Assembly (NCBI GenBank): GCA_003993805.1
Contig: RSEF01000004.1
Span: 19,650,929 to 19,714,928, forward strand
Length of the DNA: 64,000 nt
Reading direction: 5' to 3'
Source of the DNA: Himantopus leucocephalus
Lineage: Eukaryota; Chordata; Aves; Charadriiformes; Recurvirostridae
Part shown: piece by piece, positions 23,801 to 33,400 of the stretch
How the letters are laid out: every line of letters begins with the position of its first letter
How positions within the stretch are numbered: position 1 is the stretch's first letter
Program-made: the position numbers and the translations under genes
Notes under the pieces: model-generated
What the model saw: only the letters and a program-made list of their open reading frames with translations
Told to the model about the DNA's origin: nothing
Database searches by the model: none

Positions 23801-26800
23801 GTCAGAAGAACAGAAGCTGCAAAGGTGGACGGCATCACATGTGCTGTGGCACCTTGGTCTCCGAGCCTGCAGCAGTGCTCACCCCGTGACCATGGGCTGC
23901 TCTTAACCACCCAGGGCACCTCCAGGCTCAACGATAATCTTTGAAGGCCACATGGATATGGCTAAAATAGACAGGGTGCTCAAACCCCTCACTGGCACAT
24001 CCCAGCCCACCGGCCCCGATAGCACCTGTGGGCTCTGCTGTGGGTGCCATGTCGCGCCACGGGAAGCTGCGGTGTGACGGTGACCAGCCCTTCCCTCTCC
24101 AGAGCCAAGGCACGCGCAGGCAAGGAGGGCTGCTTGGCCCCGTGGTGCGCACCCTCCCGAAATGCCTGTGCCGCGACCCAGGCACTCTTCCCCCACCAAC
24201 ACTGATGACCCTGAAGCCGCCTCCCCATGGACTCCTGACTTATACAGGCAGGAGCCGGGTCGCTGGTGGCAGCAGGGCTGCGTGGCTGTGGCAGACTGAC
24301 CTGCAGCCCCCGCACTTGGTCACGCTCTTAATTTCTTCCCAGTACACGGTCTGGGCAGCCCGAAATCTTTGCTTTTACGTTCTCGCTAAACATTCACATC
24401 CAAACCAAGGGTAACTTTCCCAAGGTTTTTTTCTTGTCCTCCTCACTAGTTCTTTACTGCACTCGTTAGAAATATCTGCCCTGAAAATGTGGGACATGGG
24501 TGGTCAGTCCAAGCTATCAAGGACGTTCACAGGCGAGTGCATCCATTGTGCAGCAGAAAAGGCAACAATTCCCAAAAGTGGGGCTCAAGCAAGGACCTAC
24601 CCCAGCTCTTGGCTGTTCTCCCCAGGCATGTTCTCTCCTCTGGGTTCCACAGGAACATCTTCATCTCCCCAGCCAGGTCTGCCCAGGTTTTGCTCCCCAT
24701 CTCTGCCTTGGTCTCGTCCTCCCCTCTGTCAGGATCCTGGACCTTCTCCTCATGCTTATTTTCCTGGAAGAGTTACAGAACACAACCCCCACACGCAAGC
24801 TGAACATCTCATTGGCCAAAAATAAATGCAAAAGCACTTAATAGCTGGAAATGTTTCAAATTTCCATTTTCCCATCATCACTCTTGAGTTAAAGAGAGGC
24901 AGTTTTGGCTGTTCTGACTTAATACTGCTTAGATCCCAGCATCCATTTTTCCATGACATGTACGTCACTGCCCTCACACCAGGTACTGTCTCCTTGTCTT
25001 ACAGAAACTCATCTTTTTCCACCTGCATGAACATGACCAAAGAAAACCTGTGAGCTGGGAGGGCCGGGGTTGTTCCCACGCTTCTGCAACACCTCTGAGC
25101 TCAAGTGCATGTTTTCTGTGATACCACAGATGACAGCAGGCGGCATTATCTAAGAGGTCATCCAGTTTGCTTTTCTTGGCATGTGAGCAAGAGTTTAGTC
25201 TTTGGAGAAATCCCTGTGTTGTTATTTTTTAAATGACACTAAGTTCCAGGGAAAAGCATCTCCCCAGGCGGTGAGAGTTTGCGTTTTGCCTCAGTGGTGA
25301 AAATTCATTTGGCCGGAGCTCGGGAACACAAATCTCTTTGTACTTGCGCCTGGCCATGACTTGCTTGAGAGGAGACACGGCAGCTGTCCCTAACCCGCCT
25401 TGAACCTGGGCAGGCTCTAGGTCTCCAAAAGCAGGCAGCAAGGTGGGAGAGGGTGCAGACCTCGCTTTGAGCCCGAAACAGGGCTGGGTCAGGTACTGCT
25501 GGGGGGAAGGGGTGATGCTGAGATCTGGCAGGTTCATCGCCTCCCCGCGCTTTAATGCAAATGCTGCTGCAGGGCTCCGCAGCTCCTGGCTGGCTCGGGG
25601 CTACGCTTGCCCGAGGCCGCCATGCTCACTGCGAGCACGGCCCCGCAGCAGCTGCACTCGCACGATCACCCCGTGTCTGCGCCCAGGGCCATGCAAACCC
25701 GCTGGCCACGGGCACCTGTTGGAGTAACGGCCCACCAGCGAGATATTTACAGCCCACAGGTCGCCCTGGGGGAGCCGGGAAGCGGCCGACAGCTTGGCAG
25801 AAAGTCTGGCTTGGAAACACCTTTGAATTGGGGGGGGGATTAAACCCTGCTCAGATACACAAGTACGGCAAAACAATGAGAATGGGGGGAGCGCACCAAC
25901 TCCAAAGCCTGAATTCATGCCTTGGAGAGTCTGGGCCAGACCCAGGCGGGTTGTAAACCATCACCATCCCACTGATTGCCATGATTGGACCCAGTTAAAG
26001 CCCCAGTGGGGCTCTTCTGGGAGCACGCCTGCGTCAGAGCGCTGCTGCCGGCAAAATGCCTGTGGCCGCCCATACAGCAAAGGCAATGCTTGGCCCCGGT
26101 CCCACACTCTGGGGCTGGAGCCCTTCCTGAGCCAGCTCCTGCACAGCCACAGCCCTGTGCCACGCAGGGCTGATGAAACCACCGGATTTCAGAGCAGGGA
26201 AGCAGCAGCCCCAGCACAAATCGCCAGCAGGGACATGGGAGAGGAGGTGCAGGGGCTGCCGTCTGCCAGGACACCCGCAGAAGAGCAAGTAATGGAAGAA
26301 GAGAAGGAGGAGAAGTCCTCCTTCCTCCTGCTCTCCTCCCCATTAAATAAAAGAGCTACCAGCAACTGTTCTGGAAACATTTTCTCAGACTGCCAGAGTC
26401 GCGGGGACTGCTCAGAGGGACTCTACACCAATACTTCATGTTGCTTTGGGGAAAGCCCTTTGGATTTCACACCAGCTGGCAGCTCGGAGACAGTGAGGGC
26501 AGCGCATGGGCTGCATGCAGAGCCCTCACCCAGAAGCTGCCACCAATGCTTTGAGCTGTTGGGGGACACAGGGATGGACCCCCACGGCCTCTCTCCCAGG
26601 GAACTCCACAGCGCTGCCCTGCAGAATGCTTTTGCAAGGAGGGAAAAGTATCCATGCTGCGTATCCAGCACTTGGTGAAGGGTGCCATCCTGCCAGCTGG
26701 GAGAGGCCATGGGGGCTCCGTGGCAGCACAGGAAGGCTGAGTGGGTCCTGGTCTCTTCCCACGGGCAGGGAGGTCTGTGTGGGGCAGCTGGACAGGACAG

Positions 26801-27520
26801 AATGACCCCACTGCCAGGTCTCTGGTGGAGGTCCCCAAGCTAGGGAGCTCAGTTAGGTCTAGATTGCAACCCCTCCCAGGTGTTTTATCTTTGCAGCCCA
26901 GGACCAGAGATCATTTTGGGCAGTCCCTTGCACCTGGACAAGGGGCAGCAGGAGCCGGGGTAGAAGCATGCAGGGGCAAGGAGGGGGCACAGCCACTGTG
27001 GGACCTGTCGGGACACCGGACAGCCTCAGGCTGCTGCCTGCCATGGCAGCTGGGGTGGCTCCGGGTGGCAAAGCAGAGCTGGGGTTCATCCTTGGTGGGA
27101 TCACACTGTTAGGACAGTCGTGGGTGCCCTGGGGGAGACCGGTGGTTTTCCCCCGTCCTCACCCCAGATCAGGTTAGCTCTCAAAGGCAGGTTCCTCCTG
27201 CTGAAAGCCAGGTGTGCAGAGGGTGGCCCATGCCCAAGTGTCCCCATCCCTCCTAGCCCCCCTCGCAGCCCAGGACCACCAGCCAGACCCCCTGCTGCCC
27301 CCTCCCCTCTCAGTGCAAAGGGCTTACGCTTTGCCTAAGGGACGAAGCAGCATTTCCTAAGGCAAAGTAGCTGTATCAATCAGCCACAAAGCAGGTCCTT
27401 GGCAGCAGCCCCCACCTCGCCTCTCAGAGGGTGGCCAGCAGCCCCCAAAACACTCACCACCATCTGGTGGGGACTCCTGTGCTGGCCCTCTGTGCCCCCG
27501 GCGCTGGCGGTCCCGTCCAT
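17660..27520 (-). CDS. ATP1B4: ATP1B4, Na,K-ATPase-family beta-4 (beta-m) subunit
   Basis: In birds and other non-placental vertebrates this gene makes a beta-type subunit that partners the alpha subunit of Na,K-ATPase; in placental mammals the product became a muscle nuclear-membrane co-regulator of transcription. Eight minus-strand exons (27520-27458, 24763-24601, 21883-21755, 20811-20707, 20430-20234, 19571-19515, 18809-18714, 17821-17660) join to 972 nt, 323 aa. Layout: cytoplasmic N-terminus about 1-75, one membrane helix about 77-104, then a large ectodomain. The ectodomain has six cysteines (about 167, 186, 196, 212, 235, 295) spaced as the three beta disulfides, sequons such as NVS, NES, NCS, NGT and NYT, and the beta-family motif YYPYYGK. 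Exons 2-8 are secure; the first is an inference. Confidence 0.95.
17822..18713 (-). other. ATP1B4 intron 7
   Basis: 0.9 kb of moderately GC-rich intron. Nothing else recognised. Confidence 0.7.
18714..18809 (-). CDS. ATP1B4: ATP1B4 exon 7
   Basis: Thirty-two codons: [20 protein letters not shown], then [12 protein letters not shown], with the family-wide YYPYYGK motif and sequons NES and NGT. Acceptor CCAATCACAG, donor CAT|GTAAGT; phase 0 at both ends. Confidence 0.95.
18810..19514 (-). other. ATP1B4 intron 6
   Basis: 0.7 kb of GC-rich intron. Overlapping open frames here reflect composition only. Confidence 0.7.
19515..19571 (-). CDS. ATP1B4: ATP1B4 exon 6
   Basis: Nineteen codons, [19 protein letters not shown], the conserved segment after the KMNR motif, carrying the fifth ectodomain cysteine. 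Acceptor CTTGTTTTCGCAG, donor CAG|GTACTG. Confidence 0.94.
19572..20233 (-). other. ATP1B4 intron 5
   Basis: 0.66 kb of intron. Nothing else recognised. Confidence 0.7.
20234..20430 (-). CDS. ATP1B4: ATP1B4 exon 5
   Basis: 197 nt. Reads [20 protein letters not shown], then [20 protein letters not shown], a CSG motif, [19 protein letters not shown]. It carries four of the six ectodomain cysteines. PTFGYS and CILLKMNR are hallmarks of beta subunits. Acceptor CCCCACCAG, donor CGG|GTACAG. Intron 4 beyond it (20431-20706) is only 276 bp. Confidence 0.95.
20707..20811 (-). CDS. ATP1B4: ATP1B4 exon 4
   Basis: Reads [20 protein letters not shown], then [14 protein letters not shown]; the start continues the PPG|VMIRP junction typical of the family. 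Acceptor CTTCTCCAG, donor GCAG|GTAAAC; phase 1 at both ends. Confidence 0.95.
20812..21754 (-). other. ATP1B4 intron 3, with an N-flanked duplication
   Basis: Contains a 122-bp stretch present twice on either side of one N, with a run of five AATTAG units. Nothing coding. Confidence 0.75.
21335..21579. repeat. 122-bp tandem duplication around one N (probable assembly artefact)
   Basis: 21335-21456 and 21458-21579 are near-identical: both run from TTTACCTTGAGAATAATTAG to AACCTGCAGC. They differ at about three positions (GAATGACA/GAATAACA, GGCTATA/GGCTGTA and the base beside the N). The single N at 21457 lies exactly at the junction. Confidence 0.93.
21755..21883 (-). CDS. ATP1B4: ATP1B4 exon 3 (membrane helix)
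   Basis: Reads [20 protein letters not shown], then [22 protein letters not shown]: the single transmembrane helix, with the tyrosine/phenylalanine-rich face that contacts the alpha subunit, and the start of the ectodomain. Acceptor CTCTCTTTTGCAG, donor CCAG|GTACGT; phase 1 at both ends. Confidence 0.95.
21884..24600 (-). other. ATP1B4 intron 2
   Basis: 2.7 kb of GC-rich intron. Several long open frames on both strands have no recognisable domain and low-complexity composition. No repeat family recognised. Confidence 0.65.
24601..24763 (-). CDS. ATP1B4: ATP1B4 exon 2 (acidic cytoplasmic segment)
   Basis: Acceptor AACTCTTCCAG. Reads [20 protein letters not shown], then [34 protein letters not shown]; donor TGGG|GTAGGT. 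The LWNPE-LGRT-KSW pattern just before the membrane helix is shared with mammalian ATP1B4 and other beta subunits. It is acidic but lacks the long uninterrupted Glu runs of placental ATP1B4. 163 nt, starting in phase 0 and ending one base into the Gly codon shared with exon 3. Confidence 0.9.
24764..27457 (-). other. ATP1B4 intron 1 (if exon 1 is correct)
   Basis: 2.7 kb of GC-rich sequence. A minus-strand frame at 25229-25537 and a plus-strand frame at 25917-26678 are open but resemble no protein I know. No repeat recognised. Confidence 0.55.
27458..27520 (-). CDS. ATP1B4: ATP1B4 exon 1, coding part (tentative)
   Basis: Inference. On the minus strand an ATG at 27520 opens [20 protein letters not shown] plus V and reaches a strong donor, GTG|GTGAGTG, in phase 0, exactly what exon 2 needs. 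It is preceded by TTTCCCACCCAGGG, which could be the acceptor of a second exon after a non-coding first exon; two more in-frame ATGs lie just upstream of that tract. I found no other frame between 24764 and 30358 with a matching donor phase, but a conserved protein match is lacking because this end diverges fast. Confidence 0.5.
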
Positions 27521-28112
27521 CCCTGGGTGGGAAACACATAGAAACATGAGCATTAGCAGCGCAGGAGCCCAGGGTTGAACCCAGTGGCTCCATCACGGGT
27601 GCCATGTCGCCCCAGCCTTCGGGGACCCGTGGGCACAGGTCCCTCCACAGCACAGCTCCCCAGGCCCGCGGCGCCCCCCCAAAAAAGGCTGAGTGAGCGC
27701 GGCTGCGCCAAGACCTTTGCCTGTCTGCGAGGAACCACGCTGCTTTCCCTCCCTACCCTGCAGGACTTCAGCGTTCGGGAGCGGATCAAAAAATAACTTG
27801 TTTTCCTAAGAGGGGTGAGCTCAACGCAACAGGATCCCGTCCCGAGCCCCCTGGCATCTGGTGCCCTTTGCAGCACCCTCGCAGCATCCTGCCCCGCACC
27901 CAAGTCCCCACCAAGGCCAGCCAGCGCCCTACATGGGGAAGCCGGGCTCTCCACCCCGGGGAGACCGTGTAGCTGTTAATAAACATTAGCAAATCGCTAG
28001 GGCTTTCGATGGCCGCATGTGTCCGTCAATATGTGCTTGTCAGTCATGGCGGGGCCATGGTTAATGCTTGCAAAATCTGTTTTGCAGTGAAGGGGTAGTG
28101 CGAGGGGCAGGT

Positions 28113-28122
28113 CTATATTTAT
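28113..28122 (-). promoter_or_regulatory. Candidate MEF2/TATA-like element upstream of ATP1B4
   Basis: The minus strand reads GGGATAAATATAGACC inside GC-rich sequence. TAAATATA fits the TA-N4-TA core of MEF2 and also resembles a TATA box. It lies about 600 bp upstream of the tentative first exon. The link is inference from the muscle expression known for the gene. Confidence 0.25.
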
Positions 28123-29739
28123 CCCTTCGAATTGAGACAGCAGCTAGAAGCACGTAGTGTTGGCTTCCCTGACCTGGCTGTAAGAGCTGGCCACAGCAAC
28201 CGAGACAAAATCCAGAGGGACACCTTGCTGTGACACCCTGCAGACTGGAGCCGGGGAGTACCAGCTTTTCCCCCGTCAGTGAATTATGGGCACAAGATGG
28301 TGCGTTAGGGGCACAGGGGGTGCATGCTGGAGTCCTGCTGCCGCGAGGGGCTGGCGTGGTGGGAGTGATGGGGGCCAGTGGGGGGATGAGGCACTGGTGC
28401 CAGGCCAGCCTCTCCAAAACCCTGCCTGCTGCTGCACATGCAGCAGTTCCAGCAACAGCTCCAGCGGTGTGATGGCAGCGTGCGAGGGCTGCCCGTCCCT
28501 GGCTGTGCCCCATGCAGCTCTCGAGGAACAGTGGGGCTTGTTTTACACCGCCTGTCCCAGCAGGAGCTCGGCAACAGCCACCAGCTCATTCCCTCGGCAC
28601 ATTTCCAATGGGGCCAGCGACCTTCCCTTTGCCAGAGACCCAGGCCCCGTTCAACTGTGGGGAAAGGCTACCATACCCCAGGCTGGGGCTTTGCCCGGGG
28701 GCACGGGGACGTCTGTCCCTGGCTCCCACGGGGCTGCACCACGCCATCCAAGCAGGCAAAGCACCATTTCTCCCTTTCCTCTCCTACGCGTGGCTGAAAA
28801 CCGCTCACCGGCTGTGCTAATAAATGGACGCAGCAGGAAAGAAAGAGGTCTGGCATCCGCCCTGGTCTGCGCTGAGTTGGCCGGGGCTGCCACACGCCCG
28901 CTGCCGGGTACGCAGGCAGGACTGGCTCGGCACCAGTGCCTGGCCGCAGCCAGGCCTGCCGACGGGAGGGCATGCAGGCAGCCATGCTCACAGCTGGGGG
29001 CTTGGGGCCAGAAACTTGCCTGCCCGAATCTCAGGAGCTGGGATGGGGCGCAGGGACTTAACTTGGACTGGGCAACTGTGGGGCACCAGCAGCTCCCCGG
29101 GGCACACGCACCCCAACACAGCAGTGGTGCTGCCGCACAGCCCAGCCCTGGCACGGAGCGGAGCAGGGAGCCAAGACCCATTCATCACTGGCGCAGAGCA
29201 GGGGCGACTGAGCAGGAGGGGGCCCGTGCTGGCCCCGCTGCCTGGTGGGGCACAGGCAGTGAGCACAGGGCTCCCCTAGTTCATCCAAGGTAAATAACCG
29301 CTGTTTTCTCTGGAGATGATGCGTTCTTTGCCATTAATTGATCTGGGCATTTGTAACTTGCCTCTTGCACTGCTGTCAGTGTACGCTTTCTCTTTTCTCC
29401 CGGGAGAAGCTGGTAATTAGGCTTTTATCGAATAAAAGTGTGGGGGGTTTTGAAGCAGAGATAGGATTAGTTTCTTTTAACTTGATGAAATATGCTTCGG
29501 CTTGAAATAATTACATGATTTGCACTTAGCACCTCCCAGCCCAGGGCATTAAAGTGATTTACAAGCAATTATGAAGCCTGCTGGGAAGATGCTTTTATCC
29601 CCATTTTACAGACACAATATGGAAAACCGAGGTTGAGGGTCTGCCCCGGTTTCTTGGCAGGGTGTCCTGGGAGTGCTGCCTCCGTGGGACAGGGCAGAGG
29701 CAGCAGCGGGCATCGCCACCAGCACCGCTCTGGGGCTCA

Positions 29740-29950
29740 GCACTGCCGGGAGGAGGGAGACGGGGAGGATGGGGGGGACAGAGATGTGCCAGGGAGGTGT
29801 TTGGCGACGGACAGAGTGGCCTGGAGCTGGGGGGCTGGAGGTGGGGTGGGAGCTGCTGGGGTGCAAAGGGGCCGGGGAAAAGAGGGGGGGAGGGCAGGGG
29901 AGACCCGACACCGGGGAGGTGCTGGTGAGTGCGGGGGGGTGCAGCGCCGG
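29740..29950 (+). other. G-run cluster on the plus strand (G-quadruplex prone)
   Basis: Many runs of three or more G with short loops, for example GGGGGGCTGGAGGTGGGGTGG near 29829 and GGGGGGGAGGGCAGGGG near 29884, upstream of TMEM255A and on its sense strand. Confidence 0.6.
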
Positions 29951-30230
29951 GAACCTCCTGGAGATGGGGCAGGACCTCTATCCCTCCCCTCCCAAAAAAA
30001 AACCCTCCGGGGCCCATTCACTCCGCTGTTTTCCCACAGAACGGTACCGGCTCCGCGTGCCCTCCCGGATCCCTACACGCCCGCGGCGGGGGGGGCGGGG
30101 AGAAGCAGTAATTTTGGGAAGGAACGGCGCACATCCAGAGTCCCTCCCGCTGAGACGCGGAGGCGACACGGCGGCACCGCCGCGGACCCGCCCCCGGCCC
30201 CGGCCCCGCCGCCGGGCGGGGGCAGCGGGC

Positions 30231-30260
30231 GGCGCGGCGCGGCGCGGTGCGGTGCGGTGC
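30231..30260 (+). repeat. Pentanucleotide array (GGCGC)3(GGTGC)3
   Basis: Six perfect 5-bp units, three of one type then three of a one-base variant, about 100 bp before the TMEM255A start codon, probably in the 5' UTR. Confidence 0.9.
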
Positions 30261-30358
30261 GGCCCCGCCGCTGCCGGCCCAGCGCGCAGGCGCTGCCGGG
30301 GCTCTGTCCGCCGCCGTGGCCCGGCGGGCTGCGGCGGGGAGCGGGGGCCGGCGGCGAC

Positions 30359-30416
30359 ATGCGGCAGTCCCTGACTCAGCAGCGCCCGGGCGGCGTGGCC
30401 CTGCCCGACTCCGTGG
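30359..30416 (+). CDS. TMEM255A: TMEM255A exon 1 (start codon)
   Basis: ATG at 30359 in CGGCGACATGC. Reads [19 protein letters not shown], close to the mammalian N-terminus, then G|GTAAGT. It ends one base into a Gly codon completed by exon 2. Confidence 0.95.
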
Positions 30417-33400
30417 GTAAGTGTCGCGGGTGGGGGGAAAGCCCCGCCGGCCGCGGAGGATGCGGGGCGGTGTGGGGGGGACNNNNNNNNNGGCCATTTG
30501 GGGCGGGGGGTCCTCGGGGGCGCCGCCCGGAGCGGAGCGGAGCGGACCCGACCCCCGCCGCGGGCAGCGGCTGCAGCGGCCGAGGCGGCCCCCGCCTCCC
30601 CCGGCCCCGCTCCCTGCCCGGTCAGGCGCGGTGTCAGCCGCAGGAGGACGGTCCCTCTCCCCCCTCCACCCCATCCCGGGGCCGTGGCAGAGACCCCCGG
30701 GGCGGGGGAGTGGGGGGGGCCGTTGCCCGGGCGGAGGCGGCCGCCGACCCCCCGCAGCCCCCCCGCCCCCCCCGGGGTCGCACAGCATCCGTCGGGGACA
30801 GGGTGCGCGCCCGCTCCCCTCGCAGCGCTCCTGCACCTCCCTAATTAGGTCAGAGAATCCCTCACGCCGCTCCGCGCCGGCTGCTAATTGCAATTAGCCC
30901 ACCCATCCAAGCGGGAGATGCGGCTCCCAGGCGGCTGCAGACCCCCTCCCGCGGGCCTGCCGGAGGGGCCCTTAATTAGAGTGCGGTTTGGGTCACGCTG
31001 TGGTTTTTTTTAGCGGAGAAGTGGAGCAAAAGGAGAAGGGCTGGGAAGGAGAACGGGTCGGGGCCGTTTGCCCCCGGTTCTCGTAGGGTAAAAGTTAAAG
31101 CTGGCTTCCTTGGACTACTTTGCACTTATTCTTTGCTTGTGGCTTTCCCCCCCCGCAAAGAACAAGATGGAGAAGTTGGCGCTGTTTCTGTGCCATTTTG
31201 TCTATTTTCTTCTGATCATCAGGAAAAAAAAAAATTAAGTAAGTCAGGGGCAGTACAGAGATACATATTATTGCAAACTTTTAACATAATCTGGAAAAAC
31301 CTTCAACAACCGTATTCTTAGAGTGGGCTTATAGATGGCAACTATAATAAGAGGATGTTTCTGAGGCTTAAAATAAAAATGATCTTTCTGAAGCCTGTCC
31401 ACGTTCTGAATGCCATTTTAGCGAAAGAAATAGCCAGAATATAGACAGCGTTAATTTCTTTACCTCTTCCTCACAGAGTTAAGCACAGTGTTTCAAACCA
31501 CCTTGTATACTCATACTCAGGTAAACACTGCAAGTTTTGAGGTATCTAATTTGGGTAAATCACAGAGAAAAGGCTATCACTGTCTCTTAAAAGCAGAGAT
31601 GGCAAAGCCGTTGTAGCTTCGCTTCTGTGTGTAAAGCTATACCAAGCTCAGTAGCAAAGAGGAAGACGATCTAATGGGGAATACTTTCAGCAAAAATTAA
31701 TGTTGAGAGAGAGGATTTTGCCAGGGCAGCCCTTGAGCAGCTGTCAGTGGAGATACTGAGTATAAGTCCACGTATGCTGAAGTAGCTGCAAGCATCCTTA
31801 CAGAAGTACGAAACACCTTTCTCAATATACACATAACAAAACATGTTTTCAGAAGAAGAAAAAATGGAGTTAGTGTCCCAGTACAGAGCTGAAGCGGAGC
31901 TAATCACATCATCTCTTCAATTTCGCATCTCCAATAGCAAGTTAAGGGAGTATGGTCAGTTTTGTCAGGACTTGGAATAAAAGCATTTTGGTTTTGGTGG
32001 GGTTTTTTTGTTGTTGTTTTGGGGTTTTTTTGTTGTTTGTTTCTTAATCTTATGAGGAATATTGAAAAGCTTTCAGAAATTTTCCAGTTGGAAACCTTTT
32101 GTTTCACATCACATTGCATGTTGGTGTGTGTCAGTTGTGAGCTGGGAAACAATTTAGAAAGGTAAGAGTGGAAAACATGGTGGTTCTGAAACCAGTTCAG
32201 AATCCATAAACAGAGTTTCAAGCTGCTGCTTTTAGAGTGTTTTCCTGCAGAGATGCTATTGCAAAATACTCTGGGTTTGAGGAAGATAACACATTTTGCA
32301 GGGTTTTTTTCATTGTAACTTTTTGAAGCATCTCTGATGGAAATGCAGGAATTCCCGTTTGTGTGTGTGTGTAAACGCCGTGCTCGTGTACCCACGACGC
32401 TCGCTCAGATGTGCTCTGCAGGGAGGTTTTGCATGGCACACAAACATCTGCGCACCCACACAGCCTAACCGTAGAGAGTTTAAGCTGTGTAAGGAACATA
32501 TGGCTGGTTTTACTTATCTGCCGCTCATTTGCCAGCCGAACTGTGGCAGTAATCAGAAGTCTGGTAATCTACCGTGTGTGTAAGCAAGACGGGTTCCTTC
32601 TTCCTCTCCTTCCAGAACTAACCTATGTAAGAAGTAGCATTTTTTTCTCCAGTTTTTAAAGTTTTGTTCAGCTAAACCTCTGGTCCCAGTACTTTGGAAC
32701 TTTCAGGCATGTATGTGACACTTGTATCATTTAGATTACATTGGAACTGGAGCGTGGCACAAGCTACAGTATTTGGGAGGCAATACATACAGAATCACCT
32801 AATATCTTGATGAATTTTGAATGCTTTAGAAATCTAGATTTTATATTATTATTAGCTTATTTGGCAGATTTAGGAGAATAAAAAGATTAACTCCAAATGT
32901 AACCTGTAGCAAACAGTTGGGTACCTTTATCTCCATCCGGCAAAAAAAAGGCATGAAAAACTGCAGATTACTGATAAAAGATCCAGCCTGGATCTTGGGG
33001 TTCTCTAGCAGTTATTTAATTTTATTGTGTTTGAAATTAATAACTGTCTAGCTATTCATTCCAGCTAAGGACTAACTAGCTGTCAGGCTCCTTGCTGTTA
33101 GACCCAGTGATGTCCCAGTGGTGTGGTCACAGCTGTGCTCTGGGACCTGAGCAGAAGGTTTGTGGGTGGAGAGCTTTCCTTCCAGAGCCACTGGTTGGGC
33201 AGAAAGATTGTTCTTGTTGTTGTTTATTAACCTCTCTTGCCTTTCATCTCCTTGTGTTGCACTTTTAAACCCTAAGCTTAGGACTTGTCTGTGATTTCAA
33301 GCTCGTTTGGTTGTTGTGGGTGAATTGATCCAGCCCTGTGCTCGTGGCAGCCGTGCCGGGCCAGCATGGAGAGGGACTGCTCCAGCCAGCAGCGCGGCTG

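Larger units (their letters stand above)
27521..30358. other. Head-to-head interval between ATP1B4 and TMEM255A
   Basis: 2.8 kb. From left to right: probable ATP1B4 5' flank with an A/T element at 28113-28122, GC-rich sequence with spurious long frames (for example 28286-29293 plus), an AT-rich island at 29290-29600, a G-rich plus strand at 29740-29950, then the CpG island of TMEM255A. Confidence 0.65.
30080..30830 (+). promoter_or_regulatory. CpG island over the TMEM255A start
   Basis: Very GC-rich with dense CpG, covering the probable start site, exon 1 and the start of intron 1. There are GC-box (GGGGCGGGG-like) sequences near 30090 and no TATA box in the 250 bp before the ATG, as in many CpG-island promoters. 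A 9-N gap (30483-30491) interrupts it. Confidence 0.8.

Noticed and set aside
25229..25537. Minus-strand frame containing [20 protein letters not shown] as a possible ATP1B4 first exon
   Set aside because: Basic N-terminus looked tempting, but there is no usable donor in phase 0 before its stop codon and no similarity to the family.
28286..30893. Very long open frames on both strands (for example 28286-29293 and 29633-30844 on plus, 30018-30893 on minus)
   Set aside because: They lie in extremely GC-rich DNA where stop codons are rare, overlap one another on both strands, read as Pro/Arg/Gly/Ala-rich sequence without domains, and one runs through the real TMEM255A exon 1 in another frame and across an N gap.
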